Assembly: GCA_910585795.1 (NCBI GenBank)
Contig: CAJUFV010000201.1
Location: forward strand, 1 to 22,561
DNA from: an uncultured Clostridia bacterium
GTDB taxonomy: Bacteria > Bacillota > Clostridia > UBA1381
Length of the DNA stretch: 22,561 bases
Reading direction: 5' to 3'
The notes under the pieces were generated by a model that did no database searches, had not been told where the DNA came from, and worked only from the letters and a program-made list of their open reading frames with translations. A program made the translations under genes and the position numbers. Shown piece by piece: positions 16,324 through 22,561 of this stretch. Positions within the stretch are counted from its first letter, which is position 1, and each line of letters opens with the position of its first letter.

Positions 16324-17517
16324 ATGGAATATATGAATTATATGGCGGACAGGGTAAAAACAATGAAAGGCTCTGCAATCCGTGAAATGTTTAAACGTAT
16401 GGCAGACCCTGAAATTATTTCGCTTGCAGGAGGAAATCCGGCAGCTGAGTTGTTTCCATCTGATGAATTGTCAAAGATTGCTGGGAAAATACTTATGACA
16501 AGTCCTACTCTTGCGCTGCAGTATGGCACTACAGACGGTTATCCTAAAATGCGGGAGTGTGCAAGAGCGCGCGCGGCAAAGGTTAATTCTTTCGGGGAAA
16601 ATGATGCTGTTTTGATTATGACCGGCGCTAATCAGGGAATTGACCTTACAGCTAAGGCTATTCTTAATAAGGGAGATAAGATTATTGTTGAAAGTCCGAG
16701 CTTTATAGGCAGTCTTAATGCTTTTAGAACGTATGAGGCTCAGCTTATAGGGGTGACTGTTGAGGATGATGGCATGAGCATGGAAGGACTGGAGGAAGCG
16801 CTTAAAAATAACAGTAATGTAAAAATGATTTATACGATTCCAACCTTTCAAAATCCTACGGGTACAACGATGACTCTTGAAAAGCGGAAGAAAATGCTTG
16901 AGCTTGCTTCAAAGTATGATGTGCTTATTATTGAGGATAATCCATACGGAGACCTGCGTTTTTCAGGCGAGGAGGTTCCAACTGTTAAATCTTTGGATAC
17001 AGAAGGACGTGTTATATATGCCGGCTCATTTTCAAAAATTTTGTCACCCGGTATGCGTCTTGGATATATTGTAGCGCCGGCAGCGATTGCGGAGAAAATC
17101 GAGATGCTTAAACAGGTTAATGATGTGCATACTCCTATGCTTACGCAGCTTATGTGCGTTGAATTTATGAAGAAATATGATATTGATAAGTACATTGAAA
17201 AAAATAGAGAATTATACGGAAAAAAATGCACTAAAATGGTTGAGAGCATGAAAAAGTATTTTCCTGCCGGCAAAGTAAAATGGGTTGTTCCTGAAGGCGG
17301 TATTTTTCTTTGGTGTGAATGTCCGACTATTACTGATATAACACCGATTGTGGATAAATGCCTTGAAAAAAAGGTCGCGATTGTTCCCGGCTCAAATTTT
17401 GCGACAGATATTTGCGCTCCGTCAAATATGTTCAGACTGAATTATTCATCAGCTGCGCTTGAAAATATAGAAGAAGGTATAAGACGGCTAGGTGAGGTAC
17501 TTACCGAAAATCTGTAA
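16324..17517 (+). CDS. PLP-dependent aminotransferase, class I/II (fold type I)
   Basis: A 397-residue cytoplasmic aminotransferase in the family that includes 2-aminoadipate (LysN-type) and kynurenine/aromatic aminotransferases. Visible features are IISLAGGNPAAELFP (31-45), TGANQGIDLTAKAIL (100-114) for phosphate contact, TIPTFQNPTGTTM (171-183) with the cofactor-binding Asn, IIEDNPYGDLRF (202-213) with the pyridine-binding Asp, the Schiff-base lysine K238 in SFSKIL, R245 in SPGMRLGY, and the carboxylate-binding Arg in MFRLNYS near 377. The substrate cannot be fixed. Placed between glnS and trpS, a role in glutamate-linked or aromatic amino acid metabolism is an inference only. AAGGAG lies 12 bases upstream, and the gap to glnS is 17 bases. 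Confidence 0.9.
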   Translation: MEYMNYMADRVKTMKGSAIREMFKRMADPEIISLAGGNPAAELFPSDELSKIAGKILMTSPTLALQYGTTDGYPKMRECARARAAKVNSFGENDAVLIMTGANQGIDLTAKAILNKGDKIIVESPSFIGSLNAFRTYEAQLIGVTVEDDGMSMEGLEEALKNNSNVKMIYTIPTFQNPTGTTMTLEKRKKMLELASKYDVLIIEDNPYGDLRFSGEEVPTVKSLDTEGRVIYAGSFSKILSPGMRLGYIVAPAAIAEKIEMLKQVNDVHTPMLTQLMCVEFMKKYDIDKYIEKNRELYGKKCTKMVESMKKYFPAGKVKWVVPEGGIFLWCECPTITDITPIVDKCLEKKVAIVPGSNFATDICAPSNMFRLNYSSAALENIEEGIRRLGEVLTENL

Positions 17518-17536
17518 AACTGAAAGGACGATAGTA

Positions 17537-18538
17537 ATGGATGATAAAAAAATAATATTTTCCGGTATACAGCCATCGGGTAATCTTACACTCGGCAATT
17601 ATCTCGGCGCGATACGTCAGTGGGTAAATTTGCAGAATGATTATCATTGCATATACGCGATGATGGATATGCATACAATAACTGTTCGTCAGACTCCGGC
17701 GGAGCTGAGACACAGGACTTTGGAACTGCTTGCGCTGTATATTGCGTGCGGAATAAATCCAGATGAAAATATATTCTTTATTCAATCGCACAACAGCGCT
17801 CATGCTGAACTTGCATGGGTTCTTAATTGTTATACGTATATGGGTGAGCTGCAGAGAATGACGCAGTTTAAAGATAAATCGTCACGTCATGCTGAAAATA
17901 TCAATGCCGGACTTTTTACATATCCTGTCCTTATGGCGGCTGATATTTTGTTGTATCAGACTGATTATGTGCCAGTTGGCAAGGACCAGATGCAGCATAT
18001 TGAGATTTGCCGTGATATAGCTCAGCGTTTTAATGCTATTTACGGAGATGTGTTTAAGATTCCAGAGGGAATGCTGCCCAAGGTTGGGGCAAATATTATG
18101 AGCCTTCAGGAGCCGACAAAGAAAATGTCAAAGTCTGACCCTAATCCTAAAGCGTATATTTCAATGCTTGATGATATGAATGTTATCGTCAAGAAAATTA
18201 AAAGCGCGGTTACGGACAGTGAAGGTATTGTTGAATACCGTGAGGGTGATGACACTAAAGCGGGAATAAATAATCTGCTTAGTATTATGTCATCTGTAAC
18301 AGGACGCGCGATAGACGATATAGCTAATGACTATGCGGGGAAGGGTTACGGAGATTTCAAAGCTGATGTGGCTGAAGCTGTTGTTGAAACAATGCGTCCG
18401 ATACGCGCGGAGTTTGACCGTTTAATGGCGGATAAAAAATATCTTACGGATATATGCGCTAAGGGCGCGGAAAGCGCAGGGCGTATTTCACAGCGAACAT
18501 TGAAAAAGGTATACAAAAAAGTAGGATTTGTGATATAA
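17537..18538 (+). CDS. trpS: Tryptophanyl-tRNA synthetase
   Basis: Charges tRNA-Trp. The 333-residue product has the compact bacterial class Ic length. The HIGH-equivalent region is FSGIQPSGNLTLGNYLGA (8-25) with TLGN, followed by the tryptophan-pocket helix AMMDMHTITV and, later, MAADILLYQTDYVPVGKDQMQH; the KMSKS loop is exact (196-200, in EPTKKMSKSDPNP). The open frame begins 15 codons earlier at 17492 inside the aminotransferase gene, but GAAAGGA at 17522-17528 is placed for ATG 17537 and the family starts at this point, so 17537 was chosen. The gap to the aminotransferase is 19 bases, leaving no room for a Trp T-box or other leader. It shares the gltX transcript. Confidence 0.95.
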   Translation: MDDKKIIFSGIQPSGNLTLGNYLGAIRQWVNLQNDYHCIYAMMDMHTITVRQTPAELRHRTLELLALYIACGINPDENIFFIQSHNSAHAELAWVLNCYTYMGELQRMTQFKDKSSRHAENINAGLFTYPVLMAADILLYQTDYVPVGKDQMQHIEICRDIAQRFNAIYGDVFKIPEGMLPKVGANIMSLQEPTKKMSKSDPNPKAYISMLDDMNVIVKKIKSAVTDSEGIVEYREGDDTKAGINNLLSIMSSVTGRAIDDIANDYAGKGYGDFKADVAEAVVETMRPIRAEFDRLMADKKYLTDICAKGAESAGRISQRTLKKVYKKVGFVI

Positions 18539-18540
18539 AC

Positions 18541-18587
18541 GGAGGATAGAATGCTGCTATATAAGCAGCAGAATGGAGATAGATATG
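18541..18587 (+). promoter_or_regulatory. Duplicated translation-start region with a hairpin before wecA/tagO
   Basis: Two similar ribosome-binding units occur in tandem. The first is GGAGGATAGAATG (18541-18553); the second is GGAGATAGATATG (18575-18587). Between them TGCTGCT (18552-18558) can pair with AGCAGCA (18564-18570) around a 5-base loop. The first ATG has the better binding site but opens a 43-codon frame (18551-18682) that overlaps wecA in another frame; the second is the likely wecA start. The arrangement could set wecA translation by competition or coupling, or be a relic of a local duplication. Confidence 0.5.
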
Positions 18588-19721
18588 GATACTCAGAATA
18601 TTTTGTTTTTAATTTTTGCTTTTATTGTGTCTTTCGTTTTTACTTTCGCGACAACGCCTCTTGTAAGACGACTGGCATTTAAAATAGGCGCGGGAGCAGT
18701 AGATATACCGAAGGACGCAAGGCGTATGCATAAGAAACCTACGCCAAGAATTGGCGGAATAGCTATTGTGTTTGGATTCACTGTCGCGGCATTGTGCTTT
18801 GGAACTCCATCAAGACAGCTTTGGGGAACGCTCGGCGGAGCGTCAATAATCGCGGTTATGGGTTTTGTGGATGATTGCAGGAATCTGCCGGCTAAGCTTA
18901 AGTTTGTAATTCAAATAATAGCGGCACTTGTAGTCATTTATGTGGCTGATATAAAAATAGATGTTTTTACAAATCCAAACATATTAAGTGATAATCCGTA
19001 TTGGGTACTTCCACAGTGGCTGTCTGTAGGAATTACTGTAATATGGATAGTATTTATAACAAATGCCGTGAATTTTATAGACGGTCTTGACGGACTTGCC
19101 GCCGGAGTAAGCGCTATTATGTCAGTTTCACTAGTATTTATATCAATCAGAGTAGGAGAATATCCAATTGCTTTGTTTGGTATTGCGCTTATGGGCTCAT
19201 GCTTCGGATTTCTGCCGTTTAATTTTAATCCGGCAAAGATATTTATGGGCGATACGGGTTCTAATTTTCTGGGTTTTATGCTTGCGACGCTTTCAATACA
19301 GGGAGTATTTAAAAGCTATGCGGTAATATCCTTTGCAGTACCGCTATTGATATTGGGACTGCCGTTATTCGATGCTTCTTTTGCAATGATACGGCGAATA
19401 CTTCGCGGTCAGAGCCCTATGGTGGCAGACAGAGGTCATCTCCATCACAGACTAGTGGATATGGGCTTTACGCAAAAGCAGACAGTATTTATTTTATATG
19501 CTGTCAGCGGAGTACTGGGAATAACTGCTGTTTTGCTTGCGGAGAGCGGAGTGCTTAGGGCGCTTTTACTGGTGATATGTGTGCTTATACTTCTTCTTAT
19601 TGGAGGTATGCTTGGTAAAAACAGTTATGTGCATACTCATCCGGATATGAGAAACAAAACAGATGATAATGAAATTGATATAGAGGAAATATCAGATATA
19701 AATCATGGTGAGGATAAATAG
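18585..19721 (+). CDS. tagO: Undecaprenyl-phosphate GlcNAc-1-phosphate transferase (WecA/TagO/MraY family)
   Basis: An integral membrane enzyme that moves GlcNAc-1-phosphate from UDP-GlcNAc to undecaprenyl phosphate, the first lipid step for wall teichoic acid or related polymers. The 378-residue product has about ten or eleven membrane spans. Family motifs: IPKDARRMHKKPTPRIGG (about 41-58), the metal-binding FVDD (94-97), NFIDGLDGLAAG (163-174), the GDTGSN loop (222-227) and RGHLHHRLVDMG (284-295), whose HxHHR marks the WecA/TagO branch rather than MraY. The tail from about 350 is acidic and soluble. ATG 18585 is preferred because GGAG lies 6 bases upstream; ATG 18573 overlaps that site. wecB follows directly, which fits linkage-unit synthesis (GlcNAc then ManNAc). 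Confidence 0.92.
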   Translation: MDTQNILFLIFAFIVSFVFTFATTPLVRRLAFKIGAGAVDIPKDARRMHKKPTPRIGGIAIVFGFTVAALCFGTPSRQLWGTLGGASIIAVMGFVDDCRNLPAKLKFVIQIIAALVVIYVADIKIDVFTNPNILSDNPYWVLPQWLSVGITVIWIVFITNAVNFIDGLDGLAAGVSAIMSVSLVFISIRVGEYPIALFGIALMGSCFGFLPFNFNPAKIFMGDTGSNFLGFMLATLSIQGVFKSYAVISFAVPLLILGLPLFDASFAMIRRILRGQSPMVADRGHLHHRLVDMGFTQKQTVFILYAVSGVLGITAVLLAESGVLRALLLVICVLILLLIGGMLGKNSYVHTHPDMRNKTDDNEIDIEEISDINHGEDK

Positions 19722-19737
19722 GAAAGGACAGTGCATA

Positions 19738-20892
19738 ATGAAGAAATTGAAGGTTATGACAGTTTTCGGTACAAGACCCGAAGCAATAAAAATGGCCCCT
19801 CTTGCATTGGAGCTTAAAAAGTATGATGAAATTGAATCTATTGTATGTGTGACAGCTCAGCACAGACAGATGCTGGACCAGGTACTTGAGCTTTTTGGGA
19901 TAAAGCCTGATTATGACCTTGATATAATGAAAACAAGACAGAGCCTTATCGGTATAACAACAAGGGTGCTTGAGGGTCTGGACGAAGTTATAAAAAAGGA
20001 ACAGCCTGATATTGTGCTTGTGCACGGCGATACCTCTACGAGCTTTGTTGCCGCGCTTGCCGCGTTTTATAATCAGGTAAAGGTGGGGCATGTTGAGGCG
20101 GGGCTTAGAACATATGATAAGTATTCTCCTTTCCCAGAGGAAATGAACAGACAGCTTACAGGGAGAATTTCCGATTTGAATTTTTCACCGACCGAACAGA
20201 ACAGACAAAATTTACTTAAAGAAAATGTAAGTGATGACATAATTTATATTACGGGAAATACTGTTATAGATGCTCTGAAAACAACGGTTCGTGACGATTA
20301 TAACTTTAAGGATGAATGTCTTAATAAGCTTGATTTTAAAAATAGGCGTATAATCATTGTAACCGCTCACAGACGTGAAAACTTGGGTGAGCCGCTTGAA
20401 AACATATGTAATGCGCTGAAGCAGATTGTTACAGAATATGAGGATGTTGAGCTTGTATATCCTGTGCATCTCAATCCTGCGGTTAGAGAAACGGCGTTTG
20501 GAATACTTGGAGAGCTTGACCGTGTACATCTGATTGAGCCGTTAGATGTGGAGGAGCTTCATAATGCAATAGCGCGTTCATTTATGGTAATGACTGACAG
20601 CGGTGGTATTCAGGAAGAAGCTCCGGCACTTGCTAAACCTGTTTTGGTGCTCAGAAGAGAAACGGAACGTCCAGAAGCTGTTGCGGCCGGAACGGTTAAA
20701 ATCGCTGGTGTTGATAAAATGAACATTGTGGCTCTTGCGAAGGAACTGCTTGATAATGAGGATGCGTATAATAAGATGGCGCGTGCCGCTAATCCGTATG
20801 GAGACGGTGAGGCGTCAAGAAGAACGGTAGAAGCTATATTATATGCGTTTGGACAGAGGGATAAGCGTCCGGAAAACTTTTCGGTAAAATAA
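19738..20892 (+). CDS. wecB: UDP-N-acetylglucosamine 2-epimerase (non-hydrolysing)
   Basis: Interconverts UDP-GlcNAc and UDP-ManNAc in the cytoplasm (WecB in enterics, MnaA in Bacillus). The 384-residue, GT-B-fold enzyme shows VFGTRPEAIKMAPL (about 8-21), the TAQHRQMLDQVL segment, VLVHGDTSTSFVAALAAF, VGHVEAGLRTYDKYSPFPEE (catalytic Glu/His region), ITGNTVIDAL, VTAHRRENLGEPL, YPVHLNPAVRE, and the UDP-binding TDSGGIQEEAPALAKPVLVL with RRETERPEA. The frame extends to 19705 inside the preceding gene, but GGAAAGGA at 19721-19728 fits ATG 19738. It begins 16 bases after tagO. Together the two supply GlcNAc-lipid and the ManNAc donor; the ManNAc transferase (TagA type) is not in this window. Confidence 0.95.
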   Translation: MKKLKVMTVFGTRPEAIKMAPLALELKKYDEIESIVCVTAQHRQMLDQVLELFGIKPDYDLDIMKTRQSLIGITTRVLEGLDEVIKKEQPDIVLVHGDTSTSFVAALAAFYNQVKVGHVEAGLRTYDKYSPFPEEMNRQLTGRISDLNFSPTEQNRQNLLKENVSDDIIYITGNTVIDALKTTVRDDYNFKDECLNKLDFKNRRIIIVTAHRRENLGEPLENICNALKQIVTEYEDVELVYPVHLNPAVRETAFGILGELDRVHLIEPLDVEELHNAIARSFMVMTDSGGIQEEAPALAKPVLVLRRETERPEAVAAGTVKIAGVDKMNIVALAKELLDNEDAYNKMARAANPYGDGEASRRTVEAILYAFGQRDKRPENFSVK

Positions 20893-20927
20893 AGCTATAG
20901 AGAATTTAGAAGATGGGGGTGACGTTG

Positions 20928-22292
20928 TTGGAGGAATTGTTAGACAGAATAAACCGTCTTTTAAATGAGAAAAAATTTGTTGATGTAAAAAATATTGTAA
21001 GTCAGGAGAATCCGGCTGATTTAGCGTTGCTGTTTGAAGAACTGTTCGGCGAGGATTTTGGTGAACGGGCAGATTTTATGATTTTATATAGACTTCTGCC
21101 AAAGGATATTGCGGCAGAAACCTTTGCTCATATGAATTCTGATATGCGCCGTCACCTTATAGATATGTTTACTGATAAAGAACTGCGTGAAATGCTTGAT
21201 GAGCTATATATAGATGATACTGTTGACCTTATTGAAGAGCTGCCTGCCAATGTTGTGTCAAGGATACTGAAAAATTCAACAACAGGCGAACGCAGGGCTA
21301 TAAACGATATTCTGCGTTATCCGAGTGACAGCGCCGGCAGTATAATGACTATTGAATATGTCAGTCTGCATAAGGATATGACTGTTAGTGAGGCATTTGA
21401 TAAAATACGCAGGGTGGGTGTTAACAAGGAAACAATCTATACATGTTATGTGACTGAAAATAGGAAGCTGACCGGAGTTGTGACAGTTAAGGATTTATTT
21501 ATTGCTGATGAGAATGATAAAATTTCTGATATAATGGAAACAAATATTATCAGTGTAAATACCCATGAGGATAAAGAGCTTGTTGGCAATATGTTCCAGA
21601 AATACGATTTTTTGGCGCTCCCTGTTGTAGATATAGATAATCGGCTTGTAGGGATTGTCACATTTGATGATGCGATGGATGTTATTCAGGAGGAGAATAC
21701 AGAAGATTTTTCAAGGATGGCCGCTATTGCACCTAATGAGGAATCATATTTCAGAACCGGTATATGGAAGCACGCCAGAAGCAGAATAGGCTGGCTTCTT
21801 ATACTTACTATTTCCGCGACGCTTACGCAGATTATAACAAATAGGTATGAAGCCGCATTCGCGGCTGTGCCTCTGCTTATTTCCTTTATGCCGATGATAA
21901 TGGGTACAGGAGGAAACAGTGGCGCGCAAAGCTCTACTCTTATAATAAGAGGAATAGCTATGGATGAAATACATTTTACAGATTTTTTCAAAGTGGTTTT
22001 CAAAGAATTTCGTATATCTATTATGGTAAGCTCAATGCTTGCGCTTGTAAATGGTGTTATGGTTTATGTTATGTATTCTCAGAATATTTTACTTGCGATT
22101 ACAATTGCGGTGTCAATCATAGCAACAGTTATTTTATCTAAGATGATAGGGGCGATGCTGCCAATGCTGGCTAAAAGAGTGCATCTTGACCCCGCGTTAA
22201 TGGCAACTCCGCTCATAACCACTATTGTAGATTGCTGCTCGTTGTTTATATATTTTAATATAGCGACAATAATATTTTCTAAAATAATTTAA
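20928..22292 (+). CDS. mgtE: MgtE-family magnesium transporter
   Basis: A Mg2+ channel/transporter of the cytoplasmic membrane, gated by cytoplasmic Mg2+. The 454-residue product has, in order, the N-terminal MgtE superhelical domain (about 1-125, with LYRLLPKDIAAETFAHM and ELYIDDTVDLIEELP), two CBS domains (about 130-250, with SAGSIMTIEYVSL and LVGIVTFDDAMDVI), a linking plug helix, and five membrane spans (about 280-454) containing the pore segment MPMIMGTGGNSGAQSSTLIIRG and the late LDPALMATPLITTIVDC. The frame opens at ATG 20913, which has no good ribosome binding site; GGGGGTGA (20915-20922) is well placed for TTG 20928 and gives the usual MEELL start, so TTG is preferred with moderate confidence. 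It is the last gene of the operon; the 35-base gap upstream is too short for an M-box. Confidence 0.93.
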   Translation: MEELLDRINRLLNEKKFVDVKNIVSQENPADLALLFEELFGEDFGERADFMILYRLLPKDIAAETFAHMNSDMRRHLIDMFTDKELREMLDELYIDDTVDLIEELPANVVSRILKNSTTGERRAINDILRYPSDSAGSIMTIEYVSLHKDMTVSEAFDKIRRVGVNKETIYTCYVTENRKLTGVVTVKDLFIADENDKISDIMETNIISVNTHEDKELVGNMFQKYDFLALPVVDIDNRLVGIVTFDDAMDVIQEENTEDFSRMAAIAPNEESYFRTGIWKHARSRIGWLLILTISATLTQIITNRYEAAFAAVPLLISFMPMIMGTGGNSGAQSSTLIIRGIAMDEIHFTDFFKVVFKEFRISIMVSSMLALVNGVMVYVMYSQNILLAITIAVSIIATVILSKMIGAMLPMLAKRVHLDPALMATPLITTIVDCCSLFIYFNIATIIFSKII

Positions 22293-22316
22293 AATGAGCG
22301 CATATGCGCTCATTTT
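22291..22316 (+). terminator. Palindromic terminator after mgtE
   Basis: A perfect 26-base palindrome with arms AAAATGAGCGCA and TGCGCTCATTTT about a central TA. It overlaps the mgtE stop codon and ends in TTTTAT. It closes the gltX-to-mgtE operon and could act on both strands. Confidence 0.85.
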
Positions 22317-22331
22317 ATACTATAGATAAAA

Positions 22332-22514
22332 ATGGATTCATATGAAATAAGACGTATGGCGGAAAAGCTTATGAAAAAACTGAGTGTACATATAGACAGG
22401 AAAGCAGTTGACACTTATTGTGAAGAACGAATAGCAAGATGGGCAGTAGAATTTAATGATAAATCAATACAGGAAATTGCATGTAAGAATTTTAGAGAAT
22501 GGATGGGTTATTGA
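22332..22514 (+). CDS. Hypothetical small protein, 60 residues
   Basis: An unrecognised open frame encoding a charged, probably helical protein: MDSYEIRRMAEKLMKKLS, then HIDRKAVDTYCEERIARWA and a tail ending NFREWMGY. There are two cysteines (in TYCEE and IACKN) and no signal peptide or membrane segment. In-frame TAG at 22323 makes ATG 22332 the first possible start, and no Shine-Dalgarno sequence precedes it. TATACT at 22316-22321 could be a -10 box giving a nearly leaderless message, but no -35 box is visible. The amphipathic amino acid pattern looks coding, and a possible hairpin terminator follows. It might instead be a fragment of a longer gene. No function is suggested. Confidence 0.45.
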   Translation: MDSYEIRRMAEKLMKKLSVHIDRKAVDTYCEERIARWAVEFNDKSIQEIACKNFREWMGY

Positions 22515-22543
22515 GGCATCACAGAAAAAGACTGAATTATGAT

Positions 22544-22561
22544 AAAAAGACTCCTTTTTCG
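22544..22561 (+). terminator. Possible terminator cut by the window edge
   Basis: AAAAAG (22544-22549) can pair with CTTTTT (22554-22559) around an ACTC loop, with T-rich sequence at the 3' side. It follows the small ORF by about 30 bases. The stem is weak and the window ends here; it may be part of a larger hairpin. Confidence 0.3.

Noticed and set aside
17518..17536. Tryptophan T-box before trpS
   Set aside because: Only 19 bases separate trpS from the aminotransferase gene, with just a ribosome binding site.
20893..20927. M-box Mg2+ riboswitch before mgtE
   Set aside because: The gap is 35 bases, far too short, and mgtE appears to be read through from wecB.
1..22561. Defence system, mobile island or biosynthetic cluster
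   Set aside because: Every long gene is a recognised housekeeping or common accessory family; there are no integrase, transposase, toxin-antitoxin, CRISPR or NRPS/PKS signatures and no obvious shift in composition.

Overview
The window looks like chromosomal housekeeping DNA from an anaerobic Bacillota, most likely a Clostridia. This is inferred from an AT-leaning composition with heavy ATA use for isoleucine, a DUF896 (YnzC-like) protein, a clostridial-type GltX with an N-terminal extension, a TagO/MnaA-type pair, a K+-dependent membrane pyrophosphatase with a Na+-pump signature, and strong GGAGG-type ribosome binding sites. No phage, IS element, CRISPR array, tRNA or rRNA gene was seen. There is no gene-free stretch longer than about 205 bases.

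Layout. (1) 1-2632, plus strand: the tail of a DUF896 gene, then asnA (aspartate to asparagine) and asnS (asparagine onto tRNA), closed by a hairpin terminator. (2) 2650-7673, plus strand: a membrane TPR protein, rarA, glutamine-dependent nadE and an EamA-type exporter, with genes overlapping or nearly touching; a perfect 21-bp inverted repeat ends the unit and also serves the convergent gene. (3) 7717-10587, minus strand: a PfkB/KdgK-type sugar kinase, a Cu/Zn superoxide dismutase family protein without a signal peptide, and a CapA-family protein. The kinase and capA have clear sigma-A promoters of their own. (4) 10615-12850, plus strand: hppA, transcribed divergently from capA, with its own promoter and terminator. 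(5) 12897-22316, plus strand: a long apparent operon gltX-glnS-aminotransferase-trpS-wecA/tagO-wecB/mnaA-mgtE, from a near-consensus promoter to a perfect palindromic terminator. (6) 22332-end: a 60-codon unrecognised ORF and a possible truncated terminator.

How it fits together. Regions 1 and 5 carry AsnRS, GluRS, GlnRS and TrpRS, so this cell charges both tRNA-Asn and tRNA-Gln directly, and AsnA supplies the asparagine. WecA/TagO and WecB/MnaA supply the first lipid-linked GlcNAc and the UDP-ManNAc needed for a wall-polymer linkage unit. HppA converts the pyrophosphate released by the synthetases, NadE and others into an ion gradient.

No convincing new multi-gene system was found. The points most worth checking are the tandem duplicated translation start with a hairpin in front of wecA, the signal-less SodC-like protein, the Na+-pump signature in HppA, the 18-bp palindrome upstream of the gltX promoter, and the orphan 60-codon ORF at the right edge. 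Several gene starts were moved inward from the longest open frame where ribosome binding sites or promoters demanded it (rarA, capA, trpS, wecA, wecB, mgtE).
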